NCBI RefSeq assembly: GCF_964199755.1
Contig: NC_133903.1
Coordinates: 3,303,001 to 3,367,000, forward strand
Source of the DNA: Larus michahellis
Taxonomy: Eukaryota > Chordata > Aves > Charadriiformes > Laridae
DNA: 64,000 bases
Reading direction: 5' to 3'
Below the pieces are notes generated by a model. It had not been told where the DNA came from, did no database searches, and worked only from the letters and a program-made list of their open reading frames with translations. A program made the position numbers and the translations under genes. Positions 11,401 to 21,200 of this stretch are shown here, piece after piece (position 1 is the first letter of the stretch; each line of letters begins with the position of its first letter).

Positions 11401-14400
11401 CCGGGCCCAGTTTGTCAATTTTCGAGACAGCAAACTCACACGCCTGCTGAAGGTACTGTCCTCCGCGGGTCAGCAAAGAGTTCGGCTGCTATCACCACGC
11501 AAATCAGACAGGGCTTGAGTGCTGATCCTTGAGGATCTCTGCGTGTTGTCTTTATCCAGCTTGGAATGCTCCTCCGGGATCTTGCATGAGCTTTGCAATG
11601 CAATCAGGGCTTGACTCAGACGGTGCTGACTCTATAATCAGTATGTTGTCTTGTCATCGGCGCTGTTAAGGAAGGATGTCCTACAGGGTTAAGGAAATCC
11701 TATAGATTTGGGTTCTATGTCTCTATGCTTACAGGTGATAAGCATTTTCTTTTTTTCTTTTTTTTAATGAACTTACTGCCTCTGAGTGTTTCATCCCTTC
11801 TATAAGATTTGGCTGAAATTGGCCAATAAATTTGGATGTTGAGAGTGACTATGTGCTCTCATAAGTTGTATCCCCCTTAGGAAATCAGGAAGGTTGCAGG
11901 CAGGCTCCTTGCTACACTGGTTATTGTATGGATCCTTCACAACGTCATTTAGGAACCTCACCTCAAGCCTTGGTGCTGAGCTACCACCGCTGCTGCCTGA
12001 CAGATGTGTTTTCTAGAGGATGGTGGGGAGGAGAAGGGATGGAGAAAAAGGCAGGTTTCTGTTGTGAGCAGCTTTGAGAAGCTGCCAGCATATTTGTGGG
12101 AATTGCAATTTTTCTTGCAAAAATTCTTCCTTTGTAGGAAGTTAATTACTTATTGATTTTTGCTGTTGATGGAGAGAGAGCCTAATGAATGGTCTTTTAC
12201 CAGCACTTCCTTCACTCCTAATTGGGATTCTCCATCAGAATCTCAATGAACCGCAGGGGTACCCAGCTGCGGTGGTTACCACCAAGCAGCAAGCCCCTGT
12301 CGTGTCCATACTAACCACATCCGCACTGCATCCCTCTAGGACTCATTAGGGGGCAACAGCAGGACGGTTATGATCGCACACATCAGCCCAGCCAGCACCT
12401 CCTTTGAAGAGTCTCGCATGACTTTGATCTATGCCTATCGAGCAAAAAACATCAAGACGCAGGTAAATGGGGAAACAACTCGCGAGGGGGTGGGGGTTGG
12501 AGATTAAAAGCTTGCAAAGCGGAAATAGAAGATGTAGCAGATGAAGGGAGAACGGACTTCAGGAGGTGTAGAAGCTCAGTGTGAGTGATAGAAGAGAAGC
12601 AGAGGAAGGGAACAGTGGAAAGCAAATTGTGTAGGTCATGGATGAGAAGAGGAATATGAGAGCCAGAACTAGGGAGCAAAATGATGGAAAGGCAGAGGAT
12701 GATGTCCCTGGCATGGACCTGGGCGCAGAACATAAGGAATGATGGGTGGAAGATGGCTATTAGGAGGACAACGTATGGGGAATCTCCCAGTGGGGATGCT
12801 GGGCCTCAAAGAGGAACTGAGGGGCTGCAGGAAGGAGGAATAAAATGGAGAGGCTTGTGGGGTGAAAGATGATGAACAGTGATCTACAACAGGGTTTTCA
12901 CTCTTTGTGGATCTCTGTTTTCCCTGTGGACACAAGGTCCCTGGCTTTTCTCTGTTGCCTTCTGGGAATTTCCCAGAATTAGGGAAAACCACTAATCTAC
13001 AGTCTCCCCACTCCTGAGGACAGATTCTTCCCCACCGCAGGATTCAGGGCCCATCCAACCAAAAGCGTAGCTTTGTTTGCAGCCCTTGTACCAATAACGG
13101 ACCATGGGACAAATGCTCACGTGTTCTGGCTCACCAGGTAAAATGTAACCTGCGGAATGTTGACCAATACACCAGCATCATTGCGGACCTCCGCAGGGAG
13201 ATTGAGCATCTGAAGGAGAGGGTCAAAAACCAGGAGAAGGAGAAAAGTACAGCCAGCACTGACCTCGGGGATCTGCAAGGTAGAGCCAGGAGCAAGAACT
13301 GTTCTGGGGTATCTGGAGGGAAGGGACCTGCGAGAGGAGCCGTGTGGATGTGTTGTAGCACTTGGTGGGCCTCCATGTAGATGTAGCTGGGGGAAGTTGG
13401 TTCAGCAATGCTTGCGGAGAACACCATGTGATGGGCAGGGGAAATGAAGTTGTTCTTCTGTGTGAGCCTGTCTCTGATGTGCTGCGAGATGCTGGACAAC
13501 ACATTCAACCTTCTCAGCATCTTTCCTAATATTAAAATGTGTTAAATTTCACAAACCTGCCCTTGAAAAGAGCTTTGACATCAAGTGGTGGCATTTGCTC
13601 TGGGAAGTCCTGACTCTTACAGAGAGGTGACCAAGTTTGTAGCCTGCGTCACTGCAGGCTCTGAAGCTGTGTCAGGACACGGAACTCTGTTGTATGGTTC
13701 ATTGCGCTTAATAAAAAATAAAAAATAAAAAAAATAGGGAGGGGGGCAGGGCAAAGCTTTTAAAGCATTGATTGTTCTGCCCTGGGGATTGTTCCTTTTG
13801 TCAGTGAATCTGGCAAGGAATGAAATAAAAATAGTCAAGTTCTCTGACAGACAAGACACGAGGTATAATGGGTCTCTGCCACCAATACCCAAGGTCATTT
13901 CTAGATAACAAGCACAGAAAACCGATACCTTTTTGGTTTTGGCAAGTGGAAAGGGGGAAGAGATGTCCCTGCAATGCAGTATCCTCTTAGTACTCACAAA
14001 AGCAGTAACAATGAGACCTATTTACTGCTAATAATACAATCATAAAGATATATCGGATTTCTTAAGAACATGATTAATTTCAAGAGACTGCAGAATGAAG
14101 CAGTCCTATAAATGAACACCTTGTAACACGTGGACTGAGTGACTTGGTCCCAAAGTAGTTTTGTGGGGGCTTGGCAGAGGTTTACCTGGCCTAATGTCAG
14201 GTCAGAAATGTCTTCTGCAGCAGAGAGGCACCAAGGCGCTGAGGCACACAGTCCTCAGGTGATGAACACCTTGCGGGCACAGCTGATGGGGGCTTTCAGG
14301 GAGCAAATGGAGATGCGTCGCAGCCTGATGGAGCTGGAAAACACCAACATTGAGCTGCACATTGATACCTGCAGGCACCTCCTAACAATCACAGAGTGAG

Positions 14401-17400
14401 TACCTCCTTGGCTTTCAGCACGACTTACACGTGGGACCTCCAAACTCACCATGAGAAATGCCAATATCCCATGGTCCCCCCAACAAAAATGACAAAAAGA
14501 TGAGATCAAGTGTAGGTTTGAGATTTACCTATGTGATGAGATAAAACTTGGGAGGGTGGTGGTCTGCAAAAGGTACCCAGGGATTTAAGGTAGATTAAGT
14601 CCATGCGACTCTGAGCCTTAGATTAAGGTGCTATATTTGCAACGGGTGATTTCTGTGATTGAGAAACACATCCCTAATCCCTCCTGCTGCTTGTAAGGAG
14701 GCTGCAGCCCACACATGGTGCTGCACTCGAGTGCAATTGCCTGGTGTAGCTCCATAAGGCAACCAGCTGCCTCCAGCATCAAGTTTAAGCTCAAGACCAA
14801 CAGTATAAACGGTAGATACCTCACCTCTATTTGGACCTTATTCTGGGCTTGTGTTTTAATGGAAAAAACTGGATGTCAGCACAGACTGGGATTGTCCTTC
14901 CATGGTCCAGTCATCCTGTGTTTGTGGAGTGTTTTCCATCCAGATGCACTGCATCTGGGCATGATTTTATGTCAGAGAAAGCAGGATCATCCCTTTCTTC
15001 TGGATAAACTATAAGTAGGTGTCAGTTCCCTGTCATTATCACTAGTCACCCACCTAATGCTGCTGTAAAATTTATAGTGCCTTAGGCTTTGGGTCATTTG
15101 TAGTTAAAACAATCTTCAGGACACTCGAGATGTTCAACAAGTACCTGTGAATAGGCAACAGTTTGTGTTCAGTGGAGAAAAGCACTGTTCTTGCCACGGG
15201 AAGATGGCACAGGAGGCCTGTCTTAGAGACTTCCAAACGTGAGGAAGCTAATTGTGTCCTTCTGCATGGCTTGTCCAGCTCCAGAGCAGCCTGGACTAAT
15301 TAGTTCTGCTGCCGTCATGCAAGAAGGAGTTGGACAGACACGATGAAGGGCTGTGCGTGCATCATTAGAGTTATGTCACCATGTCCCAGAAGTTCCTTTC
15401 TTTTTGTGCCAGCAGCTGGGAACGAGAGAAGGCTCAGGGTGCATGCAAGTGTGACAAGCCAGCAAAGGAGGAGAAAGGTGAAAACACAGAGGAGGAAGAC
15501 AGGGAAGTGGATATCGTGGATTCACCTGAACCTCATGAAGTTACGGTAGCAAGAGAAGAGATCAACCTGCTGCTGGCAGAGCAGCGCAAGACGGCGGCCC
15601 TGAAGGTGGGGAGGTGAAGGTGCCCTTATGGTCACAGCTCTGACCTCTGCCCGGCAGGTGCCTGGGGGCAGGATGGCAGCAGTGTACCTCGGAGAGGCTC
15701 TGCTGGTTTGGGGTGAGCACCGCAAAAGTAGCCTGACACCTGTGTTGCAGCTGGGCTCCTAGATACTCTGGGCTGCTGAAGGAAGCAGCACGGCAACACT
15801 GATGTTTGCATCCTGCCGTTGTCCCTCTGTTTTTTAGGATGTGGGGAAATCACAAACCCATTTCCCCTTTCAGGGACATTTTGAGGGTTTGTCACTCACT
15901 CGTTGTTCAATGTTTTGGTAATCATTTTCGGTGATTATTTTTTTGGCAGCTAACTTTAACGTTTGTGAGCTCCTCTAGGCAAGGACTATGCGTCTGGATA
16001 CATCTGCCATGCCTGAAACATGGTGGCTGCTAGTAGAACACGCAAAAGACTTTTTGTAGCTGTTACTTTAATCTCAGCGTGAGGGACACAGCAGAGACTT
16101 GCTCAGATGCCTTTGCTATCCCAAGAAGCCGCACTGCCTTGACAACCCCCTGTCTATCTCTTTCAGACAGAGCTGGAGCAGCACTTAGCAAATGCCAAGG
16201 AAAAAGCTTCCCAGATGGAGGAGTTTTTCCCCAGACAAATCACCAGTGAGGATCAGCAGGAGGTGCTAAGGCTCCTCTGCAGAGCCCATGAGCTTGAGCT
16301 TGGCAACACAGAGCTGCAGACAAATACACTGTACAAGGAGAATCTATTGTGCCAAAAGGATTTTGTGATCCAGCAACTGCAGCAGCACATGCTGCTCTGT
16401 GAAGAAATTATTCAGCAGCAGCAGATGCTGATACAAGGTAAAGCAGCACCTGTGGTCCTGCTCTGTCATTATCTTTGAGCTTTGTTTTCTGATGCCAAAG
16501 TGGAGAACAGTCCACCCAGAAAACCTTGTCTCAGATGTCATGACTCCACAGTTCTCAGCTGCTTCTTGAGGAGTGATCTTTAACTCTTTCCCCCCACCTC
16601 TGCTCCAGCCCAGAACATTCCTGTCCCAGAGACACTGGTGAGGTTACACCACCTGCACCTCTCTGAGCTGGAGGAGGGGACACTGAACCGCCTGCTTCTG
16701 CTACACTCGGTGATGTCCGGCATGCTCAGGGTAAGGCAGAGCAGGCCCTTGTGCTGGAGAATCCATGTTGCCCCATCCCCTTGTGTCATGGCCATAGATT
16801 CACACACACACGAAGCCTGCTAGGTCCTGCTGCCAGTCAGGAGCTGCACAGAGCTTTGTTTTAGGAACATGCTGTCTCTGGAGCTCTGCTCTCCTTCCCT
16901 TTGACTCAAGATAGATAATAAGGCTTTTAGTGATAAAAAATGACCCAGGCAGGGCTGTGCATGAGCCAGCGTGTTCATTCTCCCAGTTGCTGTTGCTTTA
17001 GATTTGAGAGAGATGACTGTGGCTTGGTGGCAAGCAGAAAAGCAAAGGTTAGGTGGCCAAACGTGCAACTCTACAAGCAACTGCTGAAGGAGACCATCCC
17101 CTTTGGAGGCCTCTGCTTGCTCATGGCACAGTTGTTATTAAGGTTCTCAGGCCTTTCATGCAAGAAGGGGAAGATACTGCTGGCCTCTTTGTCTTTGGAA
17201 AACTTGTGTGTTTTGAGACGCTAAGCGGCTGCCAGGAAATTGCCAGAGTCTTCAGCAGGGAGTCCAACCAGCAGTGTCTCCTGTTTATTATGATTGCCTA
17301 GAATGAGCAGGACAAGGAGTTGGGTTTCACCTTGAATAATAAACTTACTGATAGTCATGTTGTCATATGAGAAATTAAACTACTTTGGATGCCCTTCCAC

Positions 17401-20400
17401 AGGAGAGGAGCAAATAGCAGGTGGCTGGAACTATGGAAAAGCACACGAGGGATCAAGAGTGTCTTTGTGACTGCAGGCTGGGAGCCAGGGCTAGAGGAGG
17501 GGCTTTACAGTGAGAAAAATCTGCTGAAGATCTCATTCTTCCCTCTTCCTGCAGCCCCACAACAGCCCTTCTCTGGATGTAAGTCAGCATCTGGATCCTA
17601 ATAAAGGTGGGGTCAGAAAGGATCTACCTGAGAACGTGAAGGACCTTCCATGGGGGATGAAGTTTGATATTCCCTCCATCACCCTTGAGTCAGACAGGTA
17701 ACGTGAATCCTTCTTATTATTCTCTAGGGCATGGGGACCTGGCAGCTCCCAGCTAAGTCCCCAGAGCTGGGCGATATCGAACTGGAAGAACCTCCAGAAA
17801 CTGGAATCTGTAAGAAAAGAGTTTCCTAGTATACTGCTCTTGTAAAGTAGCTCTGTGTTTTAACAGGAACCTTCTCTGCAGAGAGGGCTATGGGAGATGT
17901 TTGGATTTGCATCTCTTGACTGGCAAGCATTTAAACCAAATAAAGTAGCAAGGTTTGTGAGGATGGGGGGACAAAATCTCTCTCCTTCATGAATCCTGAA
18001 GTTCTTCCTTGCTGCTTTCTTTATTACCACATTTACCAGGCTTCTGTCTCTCATTGAAACATGTTTCATCTCTCCCTGTTGATAAAGGGCCCGTGCCCCC
18101 GTTAACCTCTTGGCATATTTTTTGCACAGTGGCAGTTGCAGATCACCTAAGACCGCACCCCATAGGAAGGAGGGGTCTCCGGATACCCATCTCAGCCCAA
18201 CTTTCTCTGGTTTGCCAAAAAGCCCAGTTCAGCAGGTTGGTATGGCAGGAATTGAATTCAAGGTGCGTTTGTCGTGGATAGCACCTTCCTCTTGTGACAG
18301 CAGAACATGCACAGCAGCCGAATCTATTGTATGTGAGGAAGAGAAACCTTGGAAGGCAACAAAATCACTCCCAGAGCACTGGCCTTGGGTTTAAGGCCTG
18401 AGATTCATTTAAGAGGCCAAGGCTTAGCTGCCACCTCCAGTTTGGGCTCTCCCTCTCCGTGAAACACACGGTCTCTAGTGTGTCCAGCAGAGTGACAGGC
18501 GTTGGAAATAGGGATGCACCATACAACGCATGGTCTGGTGTGAGGGGACCTGTGTTGTCCAGGATGACCACCTCCTTTTATACCATTAACTGATCTGCTC
18601 GGCCCTGATTTGATGACTATCTGGTGAGACCAATTTCACCCAGCACCCTGGAACAGGAGGGAGAGGTAGGAGCTCATCAGCCTCTTGCTTGTGGGCTGAC
18701 TTGTTTTGTAGCCATGGCTCTATACAGGAGATATATAATCAAAAAGCTTTGCCTTTGTTTGTCCATACATAGCAGCTGTTACAACAATATTTCAGGTGAA
18801 ATATAATGTCTTCCAAATGTTTGAAAGCACTTTGAAGGGGAAAAGAATAAAAGCTTTGAACGGAAAGCAAATTATGCTGCAATTGCTTTGATTTTTAGCA
18901 GAAACCAACAGGTGTTGCTGCAGGAAAGATGACTCCCAGGCTGCGTTCGCCCACCTCTCTAGACTCGCATGGGAAAAAGTTACCTGCAGACACTGCTGCT
19001 CTTCCACTGAGTCTGGAGACCTTGAAGGAAATTGCTGCCAACACCAAAAGCATCTCCCTCATTGCAGCCAGTCGCCGTTCCAGAGCCCAACAGAGAGACC
19101 TTGGGAGCGAAGCCTCCTCAGCTCGCTCCTCTGAGGAGGATACGCTTGAGCTGAAGTATCTTGAGGCCGGTTCCACCCCAGATTGTCAGATGAGAGACAG
19201 TGCAAGTGTGGGGAGTTTGTTGTTGGAGCCCGCAGCTGGGAGCCAGCTGTGCTCCCTGGCCAGGGGAGCACTGAAGAACAAGAGGGACCAGGAGCTGCCT
19301 GCTGAGAGGACAGCCAGAAAGAAAAGATCTCGCTCTCTCGAACCAAACTTCCACAGGGTAGGTCCTTTGTGTTTCTTTCTAATGGGGGTCAAGCAGAAGG
19401 CATAGACCCAGTGGAGATAGGGTGGGTTTTAAATACGGTAAGAGAAAGAAACAGTACAAACTGCATGAGGAAACAAATTAAATATCGTTATTCTTCTATA
19501 ATGCCCTGCCTAAAGTCGGGTGTGAAGGGAATATTTTTGGTACAACGTTATCATGGTTTGAGGCAAAACAGAACCATCTTTCTGCTCAGTAATTTTATTT
19601 CTTAGCTAAGCCTCTTCTAACTCAACAGAGTTGAGGCAACAATCAGAGGTGAGAGACATCACCACTGAGGTTAACTCGACTTGGTGTCTTTCAGACCTTG
19701 AAAGTTAAGCACTGGACTCCCTCAAGCCCCAGTACAGACCAAGCTGGTGAGAACCACCTGCGCCAAGCTAGACTCTTCCATCAGTCAAAAGCTGCGAGTA
19801 GCATATCCATTGCCACAAAGGTCAAGGTTCCTATCGGCCACCATTCAGGTAGGGGACAAAGAGCCGCTGGAGACATCCTGCATCAGCTCTGTTGGAAAAG
19901 ATGGGTTGTCATGTGAGAAATAAACCAGAGGAAAAGCTAATGACCAGAACTATTAATAATCTGACCTTAATTTTTTTTTTTTAATATTGTCTAAGTAGCT
20001 TTTGCTGGGTAAGAAAGCATATCCTTTGTAGACCGCTATGCCTCTGTGACCTAGGGGGAAGAATTAGTGTTCAGTTGGGTTCACGTGCAACAAGGTGCTG
20101 ATCTCAGTGTAGTCATTCAGAGTTTCACACCCAAACCAAGCCTCAGCAAGGAGACCGAGATGTGACAGGCTGCACTGACCGTCTGTCAGCTTCAGTTGTT
20201 TTGCCTTGTCCAGGCACAGAAGGTCGGGATGAGTTTAGGGGAACCGGGTACCCAAATCCTATTGAAACAAAGCCAGGATCCTTCCCCCTTCTGCCAAGGG
20301 GTGCTAATTAGTCTCTTAGATATTTTTTTAATTTAAAAAGTGGTTAACTTTTGATTTATAATGCTGCAACTTATTTTGGCTAGCTACTACAAACCCCACA

Positions 20401-21200
20401 CATTGCAAAATGTTTTTTAAACTGTGTTCTGCTCCAATCATATATAACGAAGTACTCCCTGTCTTTGATAGAGGGGACTCCACTAGAGGTGCCACCAAAA
20501 GACGATGCTCCCGTAGGCACCATCCAGCAGAGCAACGCTGGTCGTGTCAAAGCACGGGTCCTACAGAAGCAACTCAAGGGTGAGTACATGAAATATCAGG
20601 CTGGCTGGCTCAGGAGGCACTACGATATTCTTCAGCACTTGCTCTGTTGCAATTTGAACCTAAAAAGCTGGAAGTGCAACACAAACGGTCCAGTTGGGAA
20701 AGCAGTCACATGGGTATGGGGTTTACGGCCAAGTTTTAAGTGTGGGTTTTTTGTTTTTTTTTTTTTTTTGCAACAGATGACATGGGCAATGTTCCAGAAT
20801 GAGTTACACTCTTACACTCTTAGCCAAAAATAACCTCCTAGGAAGAGAAAATAACGTTTGCAGAGGTGTTCATAAACCTAGTCTAATCCATATGTGAAGT
20901 ACAAAATTTAATCTGAGCTAGCCATGTGACAACACACTGCTTCCACTGAAGGCATCGCCTTGGGATTTTCCTGAGGCAGCGATGCGCATATCCCAGTGCC
21001 TTTGCCAAGCTCTCCCCCCCCACAGCCCGTGGCAATCTGTCTCTTCCCCGTTTTGACTGGCAATGAGACTCAAGTTGAAGTGTGAGAAACTTGACTGAGT
21101 ACTTCATCTTCCCTTGCTTGCAGGGCCTGCAGATGGTGCCAGCAGTCGGCAAAAGCAGCAGCCTGTCACCCGCCCGGGGAACCAGCCGAAGCCTAAATAG
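2409..21200 (+). CDS. KIF19-like: Kinesin-like protein of the KIF19 (kinesin-8) family, complete, 20 coding exons
   Basis: KIF19 is a plus-end-directed kinesin that depolymerises microtubules at the tips of motile cilia and so limits cilium length (family knowledge). Twenty exons with GT-AG borders join in phase to 992 residues; human KIF19 is about 998. Order: short N-terminus; motor domain from about residue 8 to 345; neck and coiled coils about 346-645; long Ser/Pro-rich tail with a basic KKRSRS cluster near 875. Visible motor motifs are P-loop GPTGTGKT (98-105), switch I SSRSH (211-215) and switch II DLAGSE (244-249). The KIF19-type loop 2 with EDPDDILRA and RSREK is present (about 43-58). 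The start at 2409 was chosen because MKEQQL matches the mammalian start region; an in-frame ATG at 2349 would add 20 residues. Odd points: Tyr at 337 where relatives have Gly/Asn/Asp, and a location beside CHST12, unlike human KIF19. It may therefore be a paralogue. All catalytic motifs are intact, so it is not a pseudogene. Confidence 0.92.
3766..4281 (+). repeat. CR1 LINE, 3' fragment, in intron 1 of KIF19-like
   Basis: The 3' end of a chicken-repeat-1 retrotransposon lies in sense orientation. It shows remnants of the C-terminal ORF2 frame ([21 protein letters not shown]) and the typical 3'UTR ending in a single ATTCTATG. A small internal deletion seems to lie near 3800. It is 5' truncated, as most CR1 copies are. 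Confidence 0.9.
4927..5007 (+). CDS. KIF19-like: KIF19-like coding exon 2
   Basis: The 27 codons run from VALRIRPIS (first beta strand of the motor) to SVGVQ. The acceptor CTGCAG ends at 4926 and the donor is GTGAGC. The exon is phase 0 at both ends. Confidence 0.93.
7262..7372 (+). CDS. KIF19-like: KIF19-like coding exon 3 (loop 2)
   Basis: The 37 codons carry [16 protein letters not shown] and RSREKTF, the long acidic-then-basic loop 2 typical of KIF19, which in the mouse protein contacts tubulin. The acceptor AACAG ends at 7261; the donor is GTAACA. Confidence 0.95.
8298..8385 (+). CDS. KIF19-like: KIF19-like coding exon 4 (first half of P-loop)
   Basis: It codes [12 protein letters not shown] through [14 protein letters not shown] plus one base of a split Gly codon. 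The acceptor ATTAG ends at 8297; the donor is GTACAG. The nucleotide-binding loop is split across this intron. Confidence 0.95.
8980..9116 (+). CDS. KIF19-like: KIF19-like coding exon 5 (second half of P-loop)
   Basis: It completes the split Gly and codes [24 protein letters not shown] and VSMSYLE. The donor is GTGAAG. Thr replaces the Cys that mammalian KIF19 has before GKT; both are compatible with a GxxGxGKT fold. Confidence 0.95.
9359..9484 (+). CDS. KIF19-like: KIF19-like coding exon 6
   Basis: The 42 codons start [13 protein letters not shown] and include LREDSRGN and IAGITEVST, the central motor sheet. The acceptor CCTCAG ends at 9358; the donor is GTACCT. Confidence 0.95.
10051..10462 (-). 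repeat. CR1 LINE, 3' fragment, antisense in intron 6
   Basis: The CR1 tail appears at the left (ATAGAATCACAGAA) and the conserved 3'UTR and ORF2 end read on the minus strand up to about 10462. Its truncated 5' end lies only about 30 bases before the exon 7 acceptor. It belongs to the same subfamily as the copy at 43.6-43.9 kb. Confidence 0.92.
10493..10687 (+). CDS. KIF19-like: KIF19-like coding exon 7 (switch I and II)
   Basis: The 65 codons contain RTQEPTAAN, switch [11 protein letters not shown] and switch [11 protein letters not shown]. The acceptor ATTTAG ends at 10492, about 30 bases after an antisense CR1. The donor is GTACAG. Confidence 0.96.
11300..11452 (+). CDS. KIF19-like: KIF19-like coding exon 8
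   Basis: The 51 codons include [21 protein letters not shown] and [11 protein letters not shown], the microtubule-binding alpha4/L12/alpha5 region. The acceptor CAACAG ends at 11299; the donor is GTACTG. Confidence 0.96.
12340..12462 (+). CDS. KIF19-like: KIF19-like coding exon 9 (end of motor)
   Basis: The 41 codons include [19 protein letters not shown] and [11 protein letters not shown], the last motor helix and entry to the neck linker. The second Tyr of YAYRAK is unusual; relatives have Gly, Asn or Asp there. The acceptor CTCTAG ends at 12339; the donor is GTAAAT. Confidence 0.95.
13138..13279 (+). CDS. KIF19-like: KIF19-like coding exon 10 (neck)
   Basis: It codes [22 protein letters not shown] followed by a charged Lys/Glu-rich helix, the kinesin-8 neck coiled coil. 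It ends with one base of a split codon. The acceptor ACCAG ends at 13137; the donor is GTAGAG. Confidence 0.93.
14221..14395 (+). CDS. KIF19-like: KIF19-like coding exon 11
   Basis: It codes a stalk helix with [19 protein letters not shown] and a segment ending CRHLLTIT, matching the KIF19 stalk pattern. It ends with two bases of a split codon before GTGAGT. The acceptor is a CAGCAG tandem (14218-14223), so a one-residue variant is possible. Confidence 0.9.
15416..15605 (+). CDS. KIF19-like: KIF19-like coding exon 12
   Basis: It codes DWEREK, then a Lys/Glu-rich acidic stretch with [13 protein letters not shown], then [18 protein letters not shown]. The tandem acceptor CAGCAG ends at 15415. 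I prefer the second AG because it restores the family spacing to the Trp. The donor is GTGGGG. Confidence 0.88.
16167..16437 (+). CDS. KIF19-like: KIF19-like coding exon 13 (coiled coil)
   Basis: It has 90 codons plus one base. The pattern [24 protein letters not shown], then a Gln-rich helix with [10 protein letters not shown] follows the human KIF19 coiled coil. The acceptor TTTCAG ends at 16166; the donor is GTAAAG. Confidence 0.93.
16609..16730 (+). CDS. KIF19-like: KIF19-like coding exon 14
   Basis: It codes [21 protein letters not shown] and a Leu-rich helix, aligning with the family segment that ends ELEEGSLE. The acceptor TCCAG ends at 16608; the donor is GTAAGG. Phase closes to 0 here. 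Confidence 0.9.
17555..17697 (+). CDS. KIF19-like: KIF19-like coding exon 15
   Basis: It codes a tail segment beginning [13 protein letters not shown] and ending IPSITLESD plus two bases. The acceptor CTGCAG ends at 17554; the donor is GTAACG. Tail conservation is weak, so support is mainly from phase, splice sites and the open frame. Confidence 0.8.
18130..18235 (+). CDS. KIF19-like: KIF19-like coding exon 16
   Basis: One base completes a Ser codon, then [13 protein letters not shown] and [15 protein letters not shown] follow, a Ser/Pro-rich tail. The acceptor GCACAG ends at 18129. The donor GTTGGT is the weakest of the gene. Only direct joining to exon 15 keeps the frame. Confidence 0.75.
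18902..19357 (+). CDS. KIF19-like: KIF19-like coding exon 17 (long tail exon)
   Basis: The 152 codons match the KIF19 tail by [30 protein letters not shown] and the basic [13 protein letters not shown] near the end. The acceptor is TAGCAG, so it could start at 18899 with one extra Gln. The donor is GTAGGT. Confidence 0.93.
19695..19848 (+). CDS. KIF19-like: KIF19-like coding exon 18
   Basis: It codes [16 protein letters not shown] and ends [16 protein letters not shown] plus one base. The KVKVP strand resembles the KVKLP segment near the human C-terminus. The acceptor TTTCAG ends at 19694; the donor is GTAGGG. Confidence 0.85.
20472..20579 (+). CDS. KIF19-like: KIF19-like coding exon 19
   Basis: It codes [16 protein letters not shown] and [15 protein letters not shown] plus one base, with a consensus GTGAGT donor. 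The acceptor GATAG ends at 20471. There is no strong family match; phase and splice sites support it. Confidence 0.75.
21124..21200 (+). CDS. KIF19-like: KIF19-like coding exon 20 and stop
   Basis: It completes a Gly codon, codes a short basic Gln/Pro-rich end ([19 protein letters not shown]) and stops at TAG 21198-21200. The acceptor TTGCAG ends at 21123. Confidence 0.8.

Noticed and set aside
17040-17300. Overlapping frames between KIF19-like exons 14 and 15
   Set aside because: No fit to the kinesin tail, no suitable splice-site pair, and no transposon protein recognised.
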